Below, piece after piece: positions 42,809 to 52,002 of a stretch of 64,000 nt of DNA. This stretch comes from Micromonospora parathelypteridis. GTDB lineage: Bacteria; Actinomycetota; Actinomycetes; Mycobacteriales; Micromonosporaceae. The stretch lies in contig NZ_JACHDP010000001.1 in the NCBI RefSeq assembly GCF_014201145.1, forward strand, positions 5,084,001-5,148,000. Direction: 5' to 3'. The position numbers were made by a program, and so were the translations under genes. The notes below the pieces were generated by a model. That model saw only the letters and a list, made by a program, of their open reading frames with translations. It searched no databases and was not told the DNA's origin. The number at the start of each line of letters is the position of its first letter. Position 1 is the first letter of the stretch.

Positions 42809-45241
42809 TCATCGGCTGAGCTGTCGGAGCACCGTGGTGTCGGTGATCGTGTCGTCGGCAGCGAGCATCATCGCCTTGGACAGAATCGTCGACAGCATGG
42901 GGTCGTCGTCGAACGGCAGGTGAAGCCGGCCGGTGCGGTCGCGCGCAGGGACGATGCACAGGTAGGAATCGTCGGGCTCCATCATGACGTTGCCGGACCC
43001 GAGGTGGATCCGATAGGTGCGGACGTTCCCGCGGACGTGCAGGTACCGGTCGAAGAGGTCCACCCGATCGGCGATGTTCGTACGCGGTAGCAGCCGAGCC
43101 AGCGCGTCACGACGTACCTCCGCCGACGGGGTCAGTGCGGCGGTCACGGTGCTGTGCCAGTAGGTATGCAGCCGGTCCTCGCCGCGGTCGGCCCACTGCG
43201 GGTCAGTGGCGATCGACGTGACGCCGACGAACAGGTCCACGTCACGCATGGCCTCGGTGAAGACCAGTGGCGGCACGTCGACGACCGAAGCCTCTTGCCA
43301 GGTCGCCCCGTCGCGGCGGGCGAAACGCACCTGGTCGGTGGAGCAGTATTCGACGTCGTAGCTGTGCGGATCCGGGTTGTCGACCAGTTGGTGATGGAAC
43401 GACGCGCGCCACGCGCCGCCGCCGAAGAGCTTGGTGGCTTCGCTGTCGTAACCGCCGTCCCAGGTGCCGAGGTATCCGGCCTGCCAGCCCCGGGCGCGCA
43501 TGAGGGCGTTCGCCTGCCGGTAGCGCAGGATGTGCGCGGCGAACCGGTTGGAGTAGACGTGCGTCCCCTCCTCGGCGGGCGTAACCAGGTAGACCTCGCG
43601 GAAGGCCTGCTTGAACGGCTGCGCCAGACCAGCGGCAACCACGTGCTCACGCCAGGCGAGCACCTCGCTAGTCGACGACCGGGCGGGATGCCACAGCCGG
43701 ACCCGGTCGCCGGAGATCACCTGGCCGTCCAGGCCGGCGATCATCCACCCGTCGCCGTCCCGTCGGGGCAGGCCCGCCGTCCACGTCTGCCCGTCGGTGC
43801 TGGTCTCCCACAACAGCCGCCGCCCGTAGGCCCCGGTGATCGGGTGTGCGAGCAATCGGGACGACCATTCCGGGTACGACCAGGTGCGCTCCTCGGACAG
43901 CAGACCTTCCACCCGCTGGCGCTCGGCGGCCAGGGTCACGCCAACACGTTTGACGAGGTCACGTAACTGCTTCAGGTCCTCGCCGTACGCCTGTTTGACC
44001 TGAGCCGGGATGCCCTTGAGCGGAACACCGTCACGAGCGAAGGTCAGGTGTGCCTTCTCGCCCAGGACGTCGACCGTCGCCTCGTACGGCCCGACCGGTC
44101 TGCACAGTCGCCCGTCGAGGCCGAGCCCGTGGTCGTCGATGGCGAGTTCCATCACCTCGCTGAGCGACCACCCCCGCAACGCGCCGATGCGGGTCAGCGC
44201 GGTCTGGATCCGGTTCTGCAGCGCCTTGTTCCTGACCGTCACGGCCAACCTCGCCAGTGTGCGTACCGGCACCTCGCCTTCCCGACTCGCGAGCAGTTGC
44301 ACGGCCGCGACAGCCGTCCGCTGGGCATGGGGAGAGCCGGACGACTGCCGTGGTGCCGCCACCGCGGCGGCGGTGACCCGCGCCAACAAGTCGGTCGCCG
44401 GCTCGTCAGGCTGTCGTGACAGCGCCCAGACCAGGCCTCGGACGAGGCGGTCCGAGTCGTCATGCAGGGGCCGCCCGTAGGCGGCGAATGCTTCGAGGGC
44501 CGACCGCACGACCTGGGCACCGCCCGGCGTGGTGGCGAGCAACTCGTCGAGGCGCCGCTGCCATTTCGCCGGCGCTGCCGGCTTCTCCAGAGCCGCGCAG
44601 TGCGCCAACACCTCCGGCACGCCCGGTGCGGCGAGGACGGCACTCATCTCGGCGCGGACGAGCGGCCCGAACCCGTCTCCATCGTGGAGCAGCCACGACG
44701 GCACGCGACGGCCGGTGGCGCGATCGAGGGCGTCGCCGATCAGCCTGACAGCGCGTCGTCGCGGCTCCGCCTCGACGAAGTAGTCGCTGACCAGCTCGTT
44801 GATGAGGGCGTCGAGGACCGGCACCAGGTCGGCCAGCTCAGCGGGAGCCAGGCGCGCGGCGATCGCGGCCGGCAGCTCCAGGTACGCGCCGTTGTCGTAG
44901 GACTCGTCCCACGCGGCAACCTCCAAGCACCACACGAGGTCTGCCCGCGTCCAGGGCAGGTCTCCGTCAGCCAGACTCCGCACCACATCGTTCAGCGCGG
45001 TCGGAGTCCAACTTGTCGAGGACTCCAGGTGCATGGCCAGCGCAGCGCTGCGGCGCTCTTCGACCGGCCACGACTCGACCGCGCCCCAGACCGGCACGTT
45101 GGTTATCGAGTGTCGCCAGTGGTAGGTGTTCGCGCTGTGGAGAACGGCCCTGATCCGAGCATCAGCCTCGGCGAGACCGATCTCCACCTGTCGTCGGTCC
45201 TCATCGCTCAGGGTGGGGAGGAGCTTCTTCCAATTGCCCAT
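42809..45241 (-). CDS. DUF4132-domain protein
   Basis: About 810 residues from ATG 45241 (MGNWKKLLPTLSDEDRR). The N-terminal two thirds are helical, HEAT-like. The C-terminal DUF4132 region has KGIPAQVKQAYGEDLKQLRD, YGRRLLWETSTDGQTWTAGL, VAAGLAQPFKQAFREVYLVT and RGWQAGYLGTWDGGYDSEAT. No catalytic motif or export signal is seen. Proteins with this domain are widespread but uncharacterised; some occur with MolR-like or WGR regulators. One base separates it from the stop of the small gene upstream. Confidence 0.85.
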   Translation of the reverse strand: MGNWKKLLPTLSDEDRRQVEIGLAEADARIRAVLHSANTYHWRHSITNVPVWGAVESWPVEERRSAALAMHLESSTSWTPTALNDVVRSLADGDLPWTRADLVWCLEVAAWDESYDNGAYLELPAAIAARLAPAELADLVPVLDALINELVSDYFVEAEPRRRAVRLIGDALDRATGRRVPSWLLHDGDGFGPLVRAEMSAVLAAPGVPEVLAHCAALEKPAAPAKWQRRLDELLATTPGGAQVVRSALEAFAAYGRPLHDDSDRLVRGLVWALSRQPDEPATDLLARVTAAAVAAPRQSSGSPHAQRTAVAAVQLLASREGEVPVRTLARLAVTVRNKALQNRIQTALTRIGALRGWSLSEVMELAIDDHGLGLDGRLCRPVGPYEATVDVLGEKAHLTFARDGVPLKGIPAQVKQAYGEDLKQLRDLVKRVGVTLAAERQRVEGLLSEERTWSYPEWSSRLLAHPITGAYGRRLLWETSTDGQTWTAGLPRRDGDGWMIAGLDGQVISGDRVRLWHPARSSTSEVLAWREHVVAAGLAQPFKQAFREVYLVTPAEEGTHVYSNRFAAHILRYRQANALMRARGWQAGYLGTWDGGYDSEATKLFGGGAWRASFHHQLVDNPDPHSYDVEYCSTDQVRFARRDGATWQEASVVDVPPLVFTEAMRDVDLFVGVTSIATDPQWADRGEDRLHTYWHSTVTAALTPSAEVRRDALARLLPRTNIADRVDLFDRYLHVRGNVRTYRIHLGSGNVMMEPDDSYLCIVPARDRTGRLHLPFDDDPMLSTILSKAMMLAADDTITDTTVLRQLSR

Positions 45242-45242
45242 G

Positions 45243-45635
45243 TCAGCCACCGACCAACGGGACGAGCCGCACGAAGGCCACATCCGGGTCGGCGAGCAGG
45301 TCGATCTCCTCGTCGAGGTCCTCGATCTGGCGGTTGCCAACCAGCAGCAGGAAACCGTTGCGAGCAAAGGCCGCGCAGGCGGAATCTGCCTGCTGCTCCC
45401 AGTCGAGACGCCTGCCCCGGGCGACCCGGTAGCCGTTCAACGTGGCCTCCGTGTCGGTCGGCTGCACCAGCCCTCGGAAGTGCTCGGGTCGGTGGGCGTT
45501 GAACCGGGCGACCTCCTCGCGCACCCGCAGACGGACCAACTCCCGGGCCGAGATGCGCTCTGGCAACCCGGTCAACGGCCAATGGTCGATGGCTTTCCCG
45601 GTCGCTGTCTCGTCCCGCACGATCGCCATGGCCAT
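45243..45635 (-). CDS. DUF4132-linked small protein
   Basis: A 130-residue soluble protein: MAMAIVRDETATGKAIDHWP, then RISARELVRLRVREEVARFN and a C-terminal LLLVGNRQIEDLDEEIDLLA. It has no recognised domain. The stop is one base from the DUF4132 start, so the two are co-translated, and I have the impression that similar small proteins precede DUF4132 genes elsewhere (memory, not verified). Confidence 0.72.
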   Translation of the reverse strand: MAMAIVRDETATGKAIDHWPLTGLPERISARELVRLRVREEVARFNAHRPEHFRGLVQPTDTEATLNGYRVARGRRLDWEQQADSACAAFARNGFLLLVGNRQIEDLDEEIDLLADPDVAFVRLVPLVGG

Positions 45636-45852
45636 GCCGCCGAACTCCTTGCCTTGAGGTGTGGCGCATCATGGCACGAGCCTGCGACGAACTGCTCTGA
45701 CCTGCGGTTTTGTCGGATCCGAGCAGTGGCTTTCTCGGGCTGCGAGTGGTACGACTGGAACATCGACCCATCGGCAGGTGCGGTGGTCAGTAGGAGGTAC
45801 GGTCCGTGCGTCTCACCAGCACCAGATCCCCGGATCGGCCGGCGAGACCGTC

Positions 45853-46236
45853 GTGACGGGCCCGGAGAGCACCGAGGAGAAGGCGGCCGCCTACAACCGC
45901 GGTCTCGACGCGGGCCGAATCGAGCAGCGTCTGCAGGGGCACGATGAGCATCTGCGGAAGATCAACGGTTCGATCGACGCGATGACGCGGGCGCTACAGT
46001 CCCTCACCGACGAGCTACGGTCCGACGCTGCTCTGTTCAGCGCCGATGTGACCTCGGACCGACGGGACAACGTCGAGCGGGACAGGATCGCGGCCGCTCG
46101 AGTGGAGGAGGCGGGTATCGCCGAGTCCCAGCGGACGGTCCGATGGACGGCGTGGCAGCGCTGGTTCGCGGTCGTCGGCGCGATCATTTTGGTGGTCAAC
46201 TTCGGCCTCGGCCTGTACGTCGCGTTCAGCCGCTGA
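45853..46236 (+). CDS. Coiled-coil protein with C-terminal membrane anchor
   Basis: About 127 residues from GTG 45853 (VTGPESTEEKAAAYNRGLDA); the frame opens earlier. A helical region with heptad character (IEQRLQGHDEHLRKINGSID, AMTRALQSLTDELRSDAALF) is followed by one membrane helix (WFAVVGAIILVVNFGLGLYV). The plan resembles small phage holin-like or XhlA-type proteins, but no phage genes are nearby, so it may simply be a membrane-tethered coiled coil. Confidence 0.55.
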   Translation: MTGPESTEEKAAAYNRGLDAGRIEQRLQGHDEHLRKINGSIDAMTRALQSLTDELRSDAALFSADVTSDRRDNVERDRIAAARVEEAGIAESQRTVRWTAWQRWFAVVGAIILVVNFGLGLYVAFSR

Positions 46237-46310
46237 CTCCACCGGCTCTCGCCACCAGGAACGCCTGATCGTCGCGCTCGGTGCCCCGAGCCCGCCGCAC
46301 CAGGCGGCAC

Positions 46311-46799
46311 TCATTGCACCGTTGGGGCACCGCCCGGTCTGGGCTCCAGCACCACCACCGCGGTTTCGGACGGCCTTCGCGCCGCGTTGCCGTCGAGGTT
46401 CGTGTCGACCTCGCGCCAGCGCGCCCACAGTCGCACCCGCTCTTCGTCGGTGGCGGCGCGACCGCGTACCAACCGCGGACCGCCGACCATTTCGACGGAA
46501 GCATCCGGATGCGCCTGCAGGTTGAGCCACCACGCGGGCTCAGCCTCACCCCACCCGTTCATTGCCAGCGAGAACAGATTCGGACCATCCTCGAGGTACC
46601 CCAGGATGACGCTGCGCTGCTGACCGGAGCGGCGGCCGGTGGTGGTCAGCCGCAGCGTCCCCCAGCCGTTCGTACGCGGTCGCCACAGGCCGATCCGGCC
46701 GCCTCCGGCCCGGTACAGACCTCGATGCACGGACCAGGCCAGACGGATGAACCAACGCGGTGGTAGCCACGGCGTCTTCTCCCCATGACCGTCTGACAT
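46311..46799 (-). CDS. Deazaflavin-dependent nitroreductase-family protein (Ddn-like)
   Basis: A 162-residue split-barrel protein: LRLTTTGRRSGQQRSVILGY, GYLEDGPNLFSLAMNGWGEA and EPAWWLNLQAHPDASVEMVG are the F420-binding family signatures (compare mycobacterial Ddn). It would use reduced F420 to reduce quinones, nitro or enone compounds. The start is ATG; the gene is convergent with the coiled-coil gene. Confidence 0.93.
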   Translation of the reverse strand: MSDGHGEKTPWLPPRWFIRLAWSVHRGLYRAGGGRIGLWRPRTNGWGTLRLTTTGRRSGQQRSVILGYLEDGPNLFSLAMNGWGEAEPAWWLNLQAHPDASVEMVGGPRLVRGRAATDEERVRLWARWREVDTNLDGNAARRPSETAVVVLEPRPGGAPTVQ

Positions 46800-46934
46800 G
46801 CTGGCCTCCTACCCGGACTGATAACTCAGTCTCCCGGGCTGAGCGCAGCCGGCGTCCTGCTGTCGTTGATCTGACCGAGGCCCGGGCCGTTCGACCGACC
46901 TCCGTGCACCGGAACAAGGTGGCAGGGGTTGTGA

Positions 46935-47699
46935 CTACCGCTGCCAGGCGTCGAGGGTCTTCACCCCGTCGCGGACAACCCGGTCCAGGATGGCGGCATT
47001 GCCGCTGGTGCCCTCCCACCCCTGATCATCGAAGACCGTCACCGCGTTGTCGACGCGTGCCACCGCGATCTGACTGGTGGCGTTGTTGCCGGTGCGTTCC
47101 CCGTTCAAGCTCGTCTCGAGCCACGTCCGGGTCAGCAGCAACGCCTCGTCGCCGACACCGGGCAGGGCCTGGGACTTGACGGTGCCGGGGCTCCCCGAGT
47201 GGTCGTAGGAGGGGCATGCTTGGACCGCGGTGCGGAGACGTCCCATGTACGCCGAGGCACCGTCGCCGTCGAAGGTGAAGATGGTTTGGTGGATCATCCC
47301 CTGCGGCGTATTGCCGTCGGAGTCGCCGGCCTTCTTGTAGGTGACGGTCATCGCGGCGCTCGCGGTCACCTGTCGGCCTCCCGTGCCGAACTCGTTGGCA
47401 CACAGCTTCGGCAGGGCCTCCTCGACCGGCGTCGTCCGTCGAGGAGACTTCCGCAGCTCGGACGGCAACTCGACGAACGCCGACGTCGGGATCGTCGCCT
47501 GGGTGCTCGCGCTCGGCGATGGTGGTGCGGTCGGGTCCACCGCTGCCGCCGCGGACGTCGGCGCCGCGGTCGGCGAGGCCGAGTCGGACGGGTCCGAAGT
47601 AGCGGTGCAGGCAGTGGCGACAGCGATGGCGCCCACCAGCGGGACCAGCGCAAGCAGGTTTCGCATACGGGCGGGCGGTAGCGGTGCGTATTGGCTCAT
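46935..47699 (-). CDS. Exported lipoprotein, PknH-sensor-like region
   Basis: About 254 residues from ATG 47699 (GAGGGG upstream). The signal peptide ends in the lipobox VATAC, followed by a long Ser/Pro/Ala/Thr tether. The mature domain has ASAYMGRLRTAVQACPSYDH, LPGVGDEALLLTRTWLETSL and NAVTVFDDQGWEGTSG. The GVGDEALLL string and single cysteines resemble the extracellular sensor of mycobacterial Pkn-type kinases, but no kinase is attached. Function is unknown. Confidence 0.7.
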   Translation of the reverse strand: MSQYAPLPPARMRNLLALVPLVGAIAVATACTATSDPSDSASPTAAPTSAAAAVDPTAPPSPSASTQATIPTSAFVELPSELRKSPRRTTPVEEALPKLCANEFGTGGRQVTASAAMTVTYKKAGDSDGNTPQGMIHQTIFTFDGDGASAYMGRLRTAVQACPSYDHSGSPGTVKSQALPGVGDEALLLTRTWLETSLNGERTGNNATSQIAVARVDNAVTVFDDQGWEGTSGNAAILDRVVRDGVKTLDAWQR

Positions 47700-47876
47700 G
47701 ATCACCCCTCGTCGATATTCGAGAGGTTCCCTGTGGTGAGCTGTCCCAAACGACCACGCGCAGCCGCCGGACGCCGACCGGACCCGCGGGGATCGAGGCC
47801 CCGCCCGCGACCGGCGCGTCGAGCCGTCACCATTCGTCCGGACGAGCCGCGGCGCGTTGGCTGCTGCTGCGCAGGG

Positions 47877-48218
47877 TCAGCGGGCCTTCTTCGTCGCCCG
47901 CTTTCGGGGCGGCGTCAACAGATCAGCGATCTGCGCGATCGCGGCCGGCACCAGGCGGTAGTACGCCCAGACCCCCCGCTTGTCGCGTTCGAGTAGGCCC
48001 GCCTCGGTGAGAATTCGAAGGTGATGACTCACTGTCGGCTGGGAGAGATTGAGCGCCCCGGTGAGGTCACTTACGGACGCCTCACCTTCCGGCGCGGACT
48101 GGATCAGGCTGAGTAGTCGCAGTCGAGCTGGGTCGGCGAATGCCTTCAGCACCCCCGCAAGTCGCTCAGCATCGGCCCGCTTGATTGGATCGCCGGTGAG
48201 CGGCGAGATCGCAGGCAT
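47877..48218 (-). CDS. ArsR-family transcriptional regulator
   Basis: About 113 residues from ATG 48218 (MPAISPLTGDPIKRADAERL). The winged helix is LAGVLKAFADPARLRLLSLI, then LTGALNLSQPTVSHHLRILT and LLERDKRGVWAYYRLVP. No ELCVCDL metal-binding cysteine motif is present, so a non-metal or different metal site is likely. Target genes are not evident nearby. Short inverted TATCG/CGATA elements at 48246 and 48266 could be its own operator. Confidence 0.9.
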   Translation of the reverse strand: MPAISPLTGDPIKRADAERLAGVLKAFADPARLRLLSLIQSAPEGEASVSDLTGALNLSQPTVSHHLRILTEAGLLERDKRGVWAYYRLVPAAIAQIADLLTPPRKRATKKAR

Positions 48219-48366
48219 GGCAGTTTTCGCAGTTCCCACGCCCACTATCGTTACACCAACACCATCGATAAGCCGGTAGAACCGGCACCAATACTCCAAT
48301 GGCGTCCGTATGGCTGGCCGGAACGACCGAACGTGAGCAATTCTTCGACGTCCGTGGTGGCGGACA

Positions 48367-48400
48367 GGCCGTGTGGGGCTTCGGAAAGCCCCACACGGCC
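48367..48400 (-). terminator. Strong terminator downstream of the xylanase
   Basis: A perfect 15-bp stem (GGCCGTGTGGGGCTT and its complement) with a CGGA tetraloop, 43 bp beyond the xylanase stop. Confidence 0.9.
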
Positions 48401-48442
48401 TCACGGCTGTATCCGCGCCGCCGGATCAGCCGAGCCCACAGG

Positions 48443-49636
48443 TCAGCGACGGGGTTTGGGGGTGACCCGCGGCAGGACGTACGGCGGTCCGGCGAAGATC
48501 AGGTCAGACTTCAGCTCGTGGTACGCCCGCTTGGGCTGGTAGTTCTCGTCGTAGATCGTGGCCAGGCCCTCGAGCGGGTCGTCGAACCAGCCCGGCACCC
48601 AGGAGTGGTTGTCGCTGAATCCCCAGACCGTGTACGACAGGCAGCTGCGTACGGCGAGGCATGCCTTCATCAGCACGCTGAAGTTGGCGGCCGACGCCTG
48701 CAACCGGGGGTTGATCTCCTCCGAGTTGCCGGCCTGGACGGCCGCTGTCATCTGGCTCCGGACGTCGACCTCGGTGAACGCGGTGGCGACGCCGAGCCCA
48801 CTGAACTTCTTCAGCGCGGCGGTCACCTGGAGGGTGTCGTAGTTGCCGTACTGGGTGCCCAGGTGGCCCTGGGAGCCGATGCCGTCGATCGGGACGCCCT
48901 GGGCGCGCAGGCCTTTGGTCATCTCGTAGACGAACTGGGTCTTGTCGTCCGCCGGGTTGCCCGAGCCGAACGCCTCAATGTTGTAGTCGTTGTAGAACAG
49001 CAGTGCCTTCGGGTCGGCGGCCCGCGCCCAGCGGAACGCGTCGGCGATGTAGCCGGGCCCGAGGTTCTGCGCCCAGAAGCCCTTGTAGTGCAGGGTCGAC
49101 GGGGTGTCCCACGGGTCACTGACCGCCTCGTTGACCACGTCCCACTGCCAGATCTTGCCCTTGTAGCGATTGACGACGGTGGTGATGTGCTTGCGCAGCA
49201 GCTCGCGCAGCTCCTGCTTGCTGATGGACCCGTCGGCGACGCCGCTGGTCAGCCAGCCGGGCAGTTGGTTGTGCCAGACCAGTACGTGGCCGCGCACGCT
49301 CTGCCGGTTGCGCTTGGCGAACTCGACCAGTTGGTCGGCCGGGGCCCAGTTGTAGCTGCCGCGGGTGGGCTCCAGGCTCTCCCACTTCATCGCGTTCTCG
49401 GCGGTGACCGAGGAGAACTCGGAGGAGGCCAGCGTGCGGTACTGCGGGTCGCTGGCGTCGTTGAGGGCATCAGCGCTCACCGCGGTGCCGACCTGGAGGC
49501 CGTGGCGCAGGCCGAGGGCGGCGAGGCTCTGCGCCGTCGGGTCGTACGGCCGGCTCGCGGTGGCCGGCACAGTGTTCAGCGCCGCGACGGTCGCGACGGC
49601 GACCACCCCGACGGTCGTCCACTGTCTCAGCTTCAT
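48443..49636 (-). CDS. Secreted endo-1,4-beta-xylanase, GH10
   Basis: About 397 residues from ATG 49636 (AAAGGAAGG upstream). Signal peptide to about residue 27 (VPATASRPYD). The GH10 barrel includes SVTAENAMKWESLEPTRGSY, GHVLVWHNQLPGWLTSGVAD, the acid/base Glu in WQWDVVNEAVSDPW and the nucleophile Glu in VATAFTEVDVRSQM, then YTVWGFSDNHSWVPGWFDDP. No carbohydrate-binding module is attached. It cleaves xylan internally. Repeated GAAACTT-like motifs lie upstream. Confidence 0.96.
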   Translation of the reverse strand: MKLRQWTTVGVVAVATVAALNTVPATASRPYDPTAQSLAALGLRHGLQVGTAVSADALNDASDPQYRTLASSEFSSVTAENAMKWESLEPTRGSYNWAPADQLVEFAKRNRQSVRGHVLVWHNQLPGWLTSGVADGSISKQELRELLRKHITTVVNRYKGKIWQWDVVNEAVSDPWDTPSTLHYKGFWAQNLGPGYIADAFRWARAADPKALLFYNDYNIEAFGSGNPADDKTQFVYEMTKGLRAQGVPIDGIGSQGHLGTQYGNYDTLQVTAALKKFSGLGVATAFTEVDVRSQMTAAVQAGNSEEINPRLQASAANFSVLMKACLAVRSCLSYTVWGFSDNHSWVPGWFDDPLEGLATIYDENYQPKRAYHELKSDLIFAGPPYVLPRVTPKPRR

Positions 49637-50063
49637 CTGCCTTCCTTTCACATCATCGATAGACGCTAGTCGATCAAGAAGGTGCGGGTCCGGCTGCTGA
49701 CAGGTGGGAGCGGACTCGGGCGCCCGAGGCGGTCTGCTGGTCTGCGGCGCCGGTAGTTCCGGCCGGAAACCGGAAACTTGCTCGAAACGTTAAGGCCGTC
49801 GATGTCGGCCAGTCAATGCTGAAAACTTCCGGAAATTCATCACATGAGCTGCGGAAGCCCTCACCCACCGCCCACGAAACTTTCGAAGGCTGCTGATGTG
49901 CTGCCGCCCTCCCGGCCGACCCGATACCGCGGATCGGCTGATCGAGCAGCGCACGTGGGGCTACCTCGAGGCGGCCGATCGGGCGCAGCCCGGCTACGTG
50001 ACCGCCCTGTACGTAATGGGGTGCGCCGCACTCGGCGCCACTACGGAGACTGATCCGGATCGA
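49637..50063. promoter_or_regulatory. Xylanase upstream region with repeated GAAACTT-type motifs
   Basis: A 427-bp gap without a recognised gene. It holds GGAAACTT (49772-49779), CGAAACGTTAAG (49783-49794), TGAAAACTTCCGG near 49820 and CGAAACTTTCG (49875-49885, a perfect palindrome around C). CGAA...TTCG repeats are known as LacI-family (BxlR/XlnR-like) operators of streptomycete xylan genes, so xylan-linked repression is plausible. Confidence 0.5.
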
Positions 50064-50894
50064 TCAGCGCAGGCCGGCGAAGAGGTCGTCCTCGGGTGTC
50101 GGCGCGCCGGTACGGTCACGAACCCGAACGAAGGTCTCCACACCCATCAACTCGGTGAATCGCTCCCGGCCCAGTTGCAGGAAGAAGATGTTCTCGGTCT
50201 GACTCGCATGGGTGGCCAGCGCGTCGAACTTCTGCCCGCCGTAGCTGTTCGTGTCGACCCAGGTGGTGATTTCATCGTCGGGGAGGCCGAGCTCCGGCTC
50301 CGGCTCCGCCGTCGCGTCCGGCTCGGCCCACTCCACGCCGAGCTCCTTCATGATCCGGCCGAACTGCTCGAACGCGGTGCGCGGCACCGTGGTCCAGTAC
50401 ACCTTCGCCGGAACGTCCGTCTGCTCGACAGCGGCCATGGTGATCCGATGAGCCTGGATATGGTCCGGGTGGCCGTAGAAACCGTTCTCGTCGTACGTGA
50501 CGATCACGTCTGGCTGGTACTGCCGGATCAACTCCGCGAGGCGGCCCGCCGCCTCCGCCACCGGCGTCGTCCAGAACGCGCCGGGCTGGTCGTTGGTCGG
50601 CCAGCCCATCATCCCGGAGTCCGCGTAACCAAGGGTCTCCAGGTGGCTGACCTTCAACACCGCGCAGCTGGCCTCCAACTCGGCCTGGCGCATGGCCACC
50701 ACAGCGGCCGGGTCGTGCCCCGGGTCGCCCGGCTTGACTCCACCGGGGCCGTCGCCACACCGCCCGTCGGTGCAGGTCACGAGCACCGTCGTGATCCCCT
50801 CCGCGGCATAGCGGGCAAGGACGCCACCGGTGCTCGTCGCCTCGTCGTCGGGGTGTGCGTGCACCGCCATCAAGGTCAGAGGTCGCTCAGCCAT
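50064..50894 (-). CDS. PIG-L deacetylase, mycothiol-conjugate-amidase-like
   Basis: A 276-residue protein. The zinc motif is MAVHAHPDDEATSTGGVLAR, the second metal/His motif is NGFYGHPDHIQAHRITMAAV, and CTDGRCGDGPGGVKPGDPGH is a characteristic insert. Length and motifs fit MshB/Mca, which remove acetate from the mycothiol precursor or cleave mycothiol S-conjugates. Which of these, or another N-deacetylation, is not decided by sequence alone. Confidence 0.88.
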   Translation of the reverse strand: MAERPLTLMAVHAHPDDEATSTGGVLARYAAEGITTVLVTCTDGRCGDGPGGVKPGDPGHDPAAVVAMRQAELEASCAVLKVSHLETLGYADSGMMGWPTNDQPGAFWTTPVAEAAGRLAELIRQYQPDVIVTYDENGFYGHPDHIQAHRITMAAVEQTDVPAKVYWTTVPRTAFEQFGRIMKELGVEWAEPDATAEPEPELGLPDDEITTWVDTNSYGGQKFDALATHASQTENIFFLQLGRERFTELMGVETFVRVRDRTGAPTPEDDLFAGLR

Positions 50895-51087
50895 GCCATC
50901 ACCCTACGGTCGTTTGACACCATGAGTCGCGAAGGGCGGGGTAGCGGCCGTGGCCGACGGTTCGCATCCTAGCCAGCTCGGGATCGCGTCGGGCCGATCA
51001 CGGGCAAACCGCGACCGACCACGCGACGCTCCCTAGATTGGGGCGTAGCCAGCACATCCGAGAGGTCGGGGCGCGAGGAGAAGGTCA

Positions 51088-51993
51088 ATGGCGGGGGCGA
51101 AGGCATCGTTCGGTGAGGTGAAACAAATCGACGCCGGGGTCCTGAACATCGGGTACGTCGATGCCGGGCCGGCCGACGGCACCGCCGCGATCCTCCTGCA
51201 CGGCTGGCCGTACGACATTCACAGCTTCGTCGACGTCGTGCCGCCGCTCACCGCCGCCGGCTACCGGGTCGTGGTGCCGTACCTCCGTGGCTACGGCACG
51301 ACCCGATTTCTCTCCGACGACACCATGCGCAACGGCGAACCGGCGGCCATGGGCCTCGACCTCATCGCGTTCATGGACGCCCTGAAGATCGATACTGCGA
51401 AGCTGGCCGGGTTCGACTGGGGTGCGCGCACGGCCGACGTCGTGGCCGCCCTGTGGCCCGAGCGCTGCCGTGGATTGGTCTCGGTTAGCGGCTACCTGAT
51501 CGACGGCCAGGCTTCGGGCAAGGTGCCGCTGCCGCCAAAGGCGGAGCTGGCGTGGTGGTACCAGTACTACTTCGCCACCGAACGGGGCCGGGACGGGTAC
51601 GACAAGAACCGGCGTGACTTCGCCCGGCTGATCTGGCAGACCGCGTCCCCGAAGTGGTCGTTCGACGACGCCACCTTCGACCGCAGTGCCGCCGCGTTCG
51701 ACAACCCCGACCACGTCGACATCGTGATCCACAACTACCGGTGGCGGCTGGCCCTCGCCTCCGGCGAGTCGCAGTACGACGAGGTGGAGAAGCGCCTGGC
51801 CGCGAAGCCGAAGATCACGGTGCCCAGCATCTCCATGGAAGGTGATGCCAACGGCGCGCCGCACCTCGAGCCCAGCGTCTATGGCAAACAGTTCGCCGGG
51901 CAGTACGAGCACCGGACCATCGGCGGCGGTGTCGGGCACAACCTGCCCCAGGAGGCGCCCCAGGCATTCGCGGACGCGGTGCTGGAGGTCTGA
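51088..51993 (+). CDS. Alpha/beta hydrolase, epoxide-hydrolase-like
   Basis: A 301-residue hydrolase. The oxyanion motif is AILLHGWPYDIHSF. The nucleophile elbow KLAGFDWGARTADVV has Asp rather than Ser, as in epoxide hydrolases and haloalkane dehalogenases. The base His is in GGGVGHNLPQEAPQ. A cap domain includes WWYQYYFATERGRDGYDKN with tyrosines typical of epoxide activation. The substrate is unknown. Confidence 0.9.
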   Translation: MAGAKASFGEVKQIDAGVLNIGYVDAGPADGTAAILLHGWPYDIHSFVDVVPPLTAAGYRVVVPYLRGYGTTRFLSDDTMRNGEPAAMGLDLIAFMDALKIDTAKLAGFDWGARTADVVAALWPERCRGLVSVSGYLIDGQASGKVPLPPKAELAWWYQYYFATERGRDGYDKNRRDFARLIWQTASPKWSFDDATFDRSAAAFDNPDHVDIVIHNYRWRLALASGESQYDEVEKRLAAKPKITVPSISMEGDANGAPHLEPSVYGKQFAGQYEHRTIGGGVGHNLPQEAPQAFADAVLEV

Positions 51994-52002
51994 CCCGCCT
52001 CG

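Noticed and set aside
45853..46236. Phage holin as evidence for a prophage
   Set aside because: One coiled-coil protein with a membrane helix is not enough; no integrase, lysin, portal or capsid genes lie nearby.
48246..48270. TATCG...CGATA as an ArsR operator
   Set aside because: The arms are only five bases with a 15-base spacer. It is easily due to chance, so it is mentioned only in the ArsR entry.
49896..50060. Possible short gene upstream of the PIG-L gene (MCCRPPGRPDTADR)
   Set aside because: No ribosome site and no family match, and the frame runs on antisense through the PIG-L gene. It may be a relic, but support is too weak.
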